Of a DNA stretch of 7,905 nucleotides, positions 5,987-7,905 are shown piece after piece (within the stretch, counting starts at the first letter, position 1; each line of letters opens with the position of its first letter). A program made the translations under genes and the position numbers. The stretch is from positions 1 to 7,905 of the forward strand of contig JAHWJO010000197.1 of assembly GCA_019348365.1 (NCBI GenBank). The letters run 5' to 3'. Under the pieces are notes generated by a model. The model saw only the letters and a list, made by a program, of their open reading frames with translations, was not told the DNA's origin and did no database searches. The DNA is from Armatimonadota bacterium. Lineage in GTDB: Bacteria; Armatimonadota; DTGP01; JAHWJO01.

Positions 5987-7393
5987 CTACAATCCAACGG
6001 CATCGCGGAGGATGAGGACTGCATCCCCCACGTTGGCGGCGCCGTCCCCGTTGAGATCCGCGATCCGGACCTCCTCCGGGGTCAGCGTCCCCTGCCCCAC
6101 CACGGACTGAAGCACGCGGATCGCATCGAGCACGTTCACGGCGTTGTCCCGGTTCACATCCCCCGAAGCCGGCAAGTACGCGCCGGGAACCAGGCCCGGG
6201 GCCGCCACCCCGAATACCTTGCGAATCCGGTGGCTCTCGCTGTCGGCGATGTAGAGGTGGCCTTCCCGGTCCACCTCCACGCCGATGGGCACGTTCAATT
6301 GCGCGGTCGTGGCGGGAATCCCCTCCCCCGGCGCGCCGCTGTTGCCGCTCCCGGCGACGGTGGTGATGACGCCTTCGGGGGAGACCTTGCGGATGACGTG
6401 ATTGAAGCTGTCGGCGATGTAGAGATTCCCCGCCGAGTCCACGGCCAGATCGGTCGGCGTGTCGAGGAGGGCCTGGGTCGCGGGGCCGCCGTCGCCGCCG
6501 TACCCCGCCACGCCGGTCCCGGCGTAGGGGGTGATCGTCCCCTGCGGGTCCACCTTTCGAACGACGTTGCTTACCGCATCGGCGATGTAGACGTTTCCCG
6601 CCGCATCCACGGCCACGTCGGTAGGGTAGTTCAGCTGCGCGTTAATGGCGGGTCCTCCGTCCCCGGAGGAGCCCTGAATGCCGTTCCCGGCGACGGCGGT
6701 GAGGATCCCGTCCGGTCCGACCTTCCGCACCCGGAAGTTCTCCGGATCGGCGATGTAGATCTGGCCTTTGGGGTCCACCGTCACGCCGATGGGGGCGCGG
6801 AGGGCCGCCGCGCGGGCGGGCAGGCCGTCACCCGCGTCGCCTTTGAGTTCTCCCGCGAGGGTGGTGATGCGACCGCCGGGGGTAACCCGACGCACGCGAT
6901 GGTTGCCGTAATCCGCGATGAAGAGGTGGCCCAGGGCATCCACCGCGATGCCTTCGGGCCGGTCGAGTAAAGCCTGGGTCGCGGGGCCGTCGTCGCCGCC
7001 GTATCCCGCCACGCCGGTGCCCGCCACGGTCACGAGAAGTCCGCCCGGAGTCACCCGGCGGACCCGATGGTTGAGGCTGTCGGAGAAGAAGAGGCTGCCG
7101 TCCGGCCCGAGTGCCACGCCTTCGGGCGAGTGGAGCGGCGTGGATGCGGCGGGGCCGCCCTCGCCGCCCGCCCCCGCCTCGCCGGTCCCGGCAACGGTGA
7201 GGATCGTGCCGGGGGCCTGCGCGCGGGCCGGGAGGGAAGCGGCGATTCCGCCCGCCAGCAACAGGGCCGTGACGAGCCGGGAAACGAGCGGGAGAGAGGA
7301 ACGGGAGAACGGCTTTCGGCTCCCGGCGAAGCGGGTGACGGCAGCGATCGGGTGGGAGCGAGTGGTGAAGGGAAGGGGGGGTACGACAGGCAC
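5987..7393 (-). CDS. Secreted six-bladed NHL-repeat propeller protein with C-terminal dockerin
   Basis: Probably an exported ligand-binding or surface protein with no enzymatic motif. Six NHL repeats of about 56 residues fill 61-400; each carries a TVAGTG strand, a GGDGGPA loop, an LYIAD strand and an H-R-I-R-K-V end. The dockerin occupies 411-468 with two intact calcium loops, DVNRDNAVNVLD and DLNGDGAANVGD, and ends right after AVGL, as dockerins do. The signal peptide hydrophobic core is at 40-54, with likely cleavage after ARA (58). The n-region is unusually long (about 39 residues). The start is a GTG, the first usable codon after an in-frame stop at 7571-7573; GAGGAG lies 12 nt upstream, rather far, so the exact start is uncertain. 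A run of seven G on the plus strand (7375-7381) lies within the first codons. It is a paralogue of the 907-residue protein downstream. Confidence 0.92.
   Translation of the reverse strand: MPVVPPLPFTTRSHPIAAVTRFAGSRKPFSRSSLPLVSRLVTALLLAGGIAASLPARAQAPGTILTVAGTGEAGAGGEGGPAASTPLHSPEGVALGPDGSLFFSDSLNHRVRRVTPGGLLVTVAGTGVAGYGGDDGPATQALLDRPEGIAVDALGHLFIADYGNHRVRRVTPGGRITTLAGELKGDAGDGLPARAAALRAPIGVTVDPKGQIYIADPENFRVRKVGPDGILTAVAGNGIQGSSGDGGPAINAQLNYPTDVAVDAAGNVYIADAVSNVVRKVDPQGTITPYAGTGVAGYGGDGGPATQALLDTPTDLAVDSAGNLYIADSFNHVIRKVSPEGVITTVAGSGNSGAPGEGIPATTAQLNVPIGVEVDREGHLYIADSESHRIRKVFGVAAPGLVPGAYLPASGDVNRDNAVNVLDAIRVLQSVVGQGTLTPEEVRIADLNGDGAANVGDAVLILRDAVGL
6471..6523 (-). repeat. Near-identical DNA copy of a blade loop (blade 5), partner of 6972-7024
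   Basis: This stretch matches 6972-7024 at 49 of 53 bases, 501 bp (three blades) away. It encodes the GVAGYGGDGGPATQALLD part of blade 5; the partner encodes the same in blade 2 with one residue changed. Other blades are far less alike at DNA level. Confidence 0.8.
6972..7024 (-). repeat. Near-identical DNA copy of a blade loop (blade 2), partner of 6471-6523
   Basis: See 6471-6523. The four differences are single substitutions with no gaps, suggesting recent duplication or gene conversion between blades 2 and 5 of the same protein. Confidence 0.8.
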
Positions 7394-7533
7394 GGCGGGT
7401 AAAAGCTCCTCGATTCCATTCGTAAATGCACCGGCGATGCGCTCGAATCCGTTCGGGCCAGCGCCGGGGAGAGAAACCGGCCAGGGGAGGGGAAGAAAAA
7501 GAGGATCTATTGAGTTATCTGTGGCCAGCCTGG

Positions 7534-7575
7534 GCCGCCCGGCGTTGAAATACCGGGCGGTGACGAAACTTCACC
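7534..7575 (-). other. Two abutting hairpins in the leader of the 468-residue propeller gene
   Basis: CCGCCCGG (7535-7542) and CCGGGCGG (7553-7560) form a perfect 8-bp stem around a 10-nt loop, extendable by one G-T pair. GGTGA (7559-7563) and TCACC (7571-7575) form a second stem that shares bases with it, so the two could be alternative folds. No T-run follows on either strand, so this is not a classical terminator. Confidence 0.5.
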
Positions 7576-7578
7576 ATG

Positions 7579-7594
7579 TATCGGTGTATCGGTG
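7579..7594. repeat. Tandem octamer TATCGGTG x2
   Basis: The octamer TATCGGTG occurs twice in a row between the hairpins of this leader. It is too short to classify; it may be a regulator half-site pair or chance. Confidence 0.4.
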
Positions 7595-7604
7595 TTTCCA
7601 CGCG

Positions 7605-7623
7605 GGGTAGTCGACGATTACCC
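7605..7623. promoter_or_regulatory. 19-bp dyad GGGTAGTC-GAC-GATTACCC, operator-like or leader hairpin
   Basis: Eight pairs (one of them G-T) close around a 3-nt loop. It lies about 210 nt upstream of the GTG start and downstream of the candidate extended -10. As DNA it is close to a regulator palindrome; as RNA it is a stable hairpin. Confidence 0.35.
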
Positions 7624-7709
7624 ACACACTTCTCGATAGATCCAAAGAGGGGCCGGATCAGCCTCACCTCTCCCCACAAATCTCTTTAAAGGCGGTTTGC
7701 CCCTCAGCC

Positions 7710-7718
7710 AGTATATCA
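7710..7718 (-). promoter_or_regulatory. Possible extended -10 promoter of the 468-residue propeller gene
   Basis: TGATATACT on the minus strand combines a TGn extension with a -10 box matching TATAAT at five of six positions. There is no good -35 hexamer, which extended -10 promoters can do without. The predicted start near 7703 leaves a leader of about 310 nt. Confidence 0.35.
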
Positions 7719-7734
7719 CACCGTTGGATGTCCT

Positions 7735-7771
7735 TGGAGCGCGGGGGACGTTCTTCCTCCGCCGCGCTCCA
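7735..7771. promoter_or_regulatory. 10-bp perfect dyad overlapping the -35 position, possible operator
   Basis: TGGAGCGCGG (7735-7744) and CCGCGCTCCA (7762-7771) are perfect reverse complements separated by 17 bp. The proximal arm covers where the -35 element of the 7710-7718 promoter would fall. It could be a repressor or activator site, or another intergenic palindrome. Confidence 0.4.
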
Positions 7772-7866
7772 CTCGCGCAGGGCCGGCCCGACTCCCCCGG
7801 GACTGACGCAGAAGGTCAGGCGCTCGTCCTCCCGACTCTCATTCAAGTATACCGACTCCCGTCCAT

Positions 7867-7895
7867 GTCATTCCGAACGGAGTGAGGAATCTGAC
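7867..7895. repeat. REP-like interspersed palindrome (GTCATTCC...GGAATCTGAC)
   Basis: GTCATTCC and GGAA-TC-TGAC pair as an imperfect hairpin around GAACGGAGTGA. The sequence closely resembles the GTCATTCTGAGCG(N)AGCGAAGAATCT palindromes that I recall being dispersed in intergenic regions of many non-proteobacterial genomes. The copy is near the window edge, so further units could follow. Confidence 0.6.
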
Positions 7896-7905
7896 CCCGA
7901 GGCCG

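Noticed and set aside
6230..6970. Plus-strand open frame opposite the small propeller gene
   Set aside because: Its apparent repeats (GDVEV-type) are only the reverse image of the NHL blades on the minus strand.
7541..7555. Short match to the GGCGTTGAAATACC segment of 23S rRNA
   Set aside because: The similarity stops at once on both sides, and the bases are explained by a local 8-bp hairpin with this sequence as loop.
7694..7703. GGGGCAAACC on the minus strand, recalling the start of a cyclic-di-GMP-I riboswitch
   Set aside because: The required second conserved block (GGGACGCAAAGCC) is absent downstream and the stems do not fit.
7664..7846. Minus-strand open frame of 60 residues with TTG start
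   Set aside because: Its start is poor, it overlaps the promoter and dyad region, and it has no recognisable motif; it could be a real small protein but nothing supports it.
1..7905. CRISPR array, tRNA, rRNA, transposase or phage genes
   Set aside because: I saw no spacer-separated direct repeats, tRNA-like cloverleaf, or mobile-element protein motifs on either strand.

Overview
The window is about 62% G+C by eye and comes from a bacterium. It carries three protein genes, all on the minus strand. Reading with transcription (right to left), they are a secreted NHL-propeller/dockerin protein of 468 residues, a larger secreted NHL-propeller/PPC-like/IPT/dockerin protein of 907 residues, and an ABC exporter half-transporter of at least 758 residues that runs off the left edge. 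Several traits together resemble Armatimonadota (or a similar environmental, non-proteobacterial lineage): type I dockerin tails on non-cellulosomal secreted proteins, a dockerin variant containing GDVAP...FGDG, non-ATG starts, and dense palindromic intergenic repeats. This assignment comes from remembered family patterns, not from a search.

Layout. Bases 1-2275 hold the exporter: a PH-like N-terminal domain, a four-cysteine zinc ribbon, six membrane helices and a complete nucleotide-binding domain. Bases 2276-3014 are intergenic. This stretch holds a pyrimidine-rich leader (as transcribed), three TCCCGT hexamers at an exact 18-bp period, a good sigma-70-type promoter (TTGATC-N17-TATAAT), a hairpin plus T6 that would insulate this promoter, and a composite palindromic element with perfect 28-bp inverted arms. 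A textbook rho-independent terminator (12-bp stem, T6) follows the 907-residue gene. Bases 5813-5986 separate the two propeller genes and show neither a strong terminator nor a convincing promoter, so the two may be co-transcribed. Bases 7394-7905 are the upstream region of the 468-residue gene. It is unusually rich in dyads, with a possible extended -10 promoter, a 10-bp dyad across its -35 position, several leader hairpins, and a REP-like repeat at the right edge.

How the genes work together. The two propeller proteins share the same architecture (signal peptide, six NHL blades, C-terminal dockerin) and are probably paralogues exported by Sec, with dockerin ends suited to docking on an unseen cohesin or to calcium-stabilised surface association. 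The exporter has its own promoter behind two terminators, so it is probably a separate transcription unit. Its substrate cannot be told from the sequence. No tRNA, rRNA, CRISPR array, transposase or phage gene is visible.
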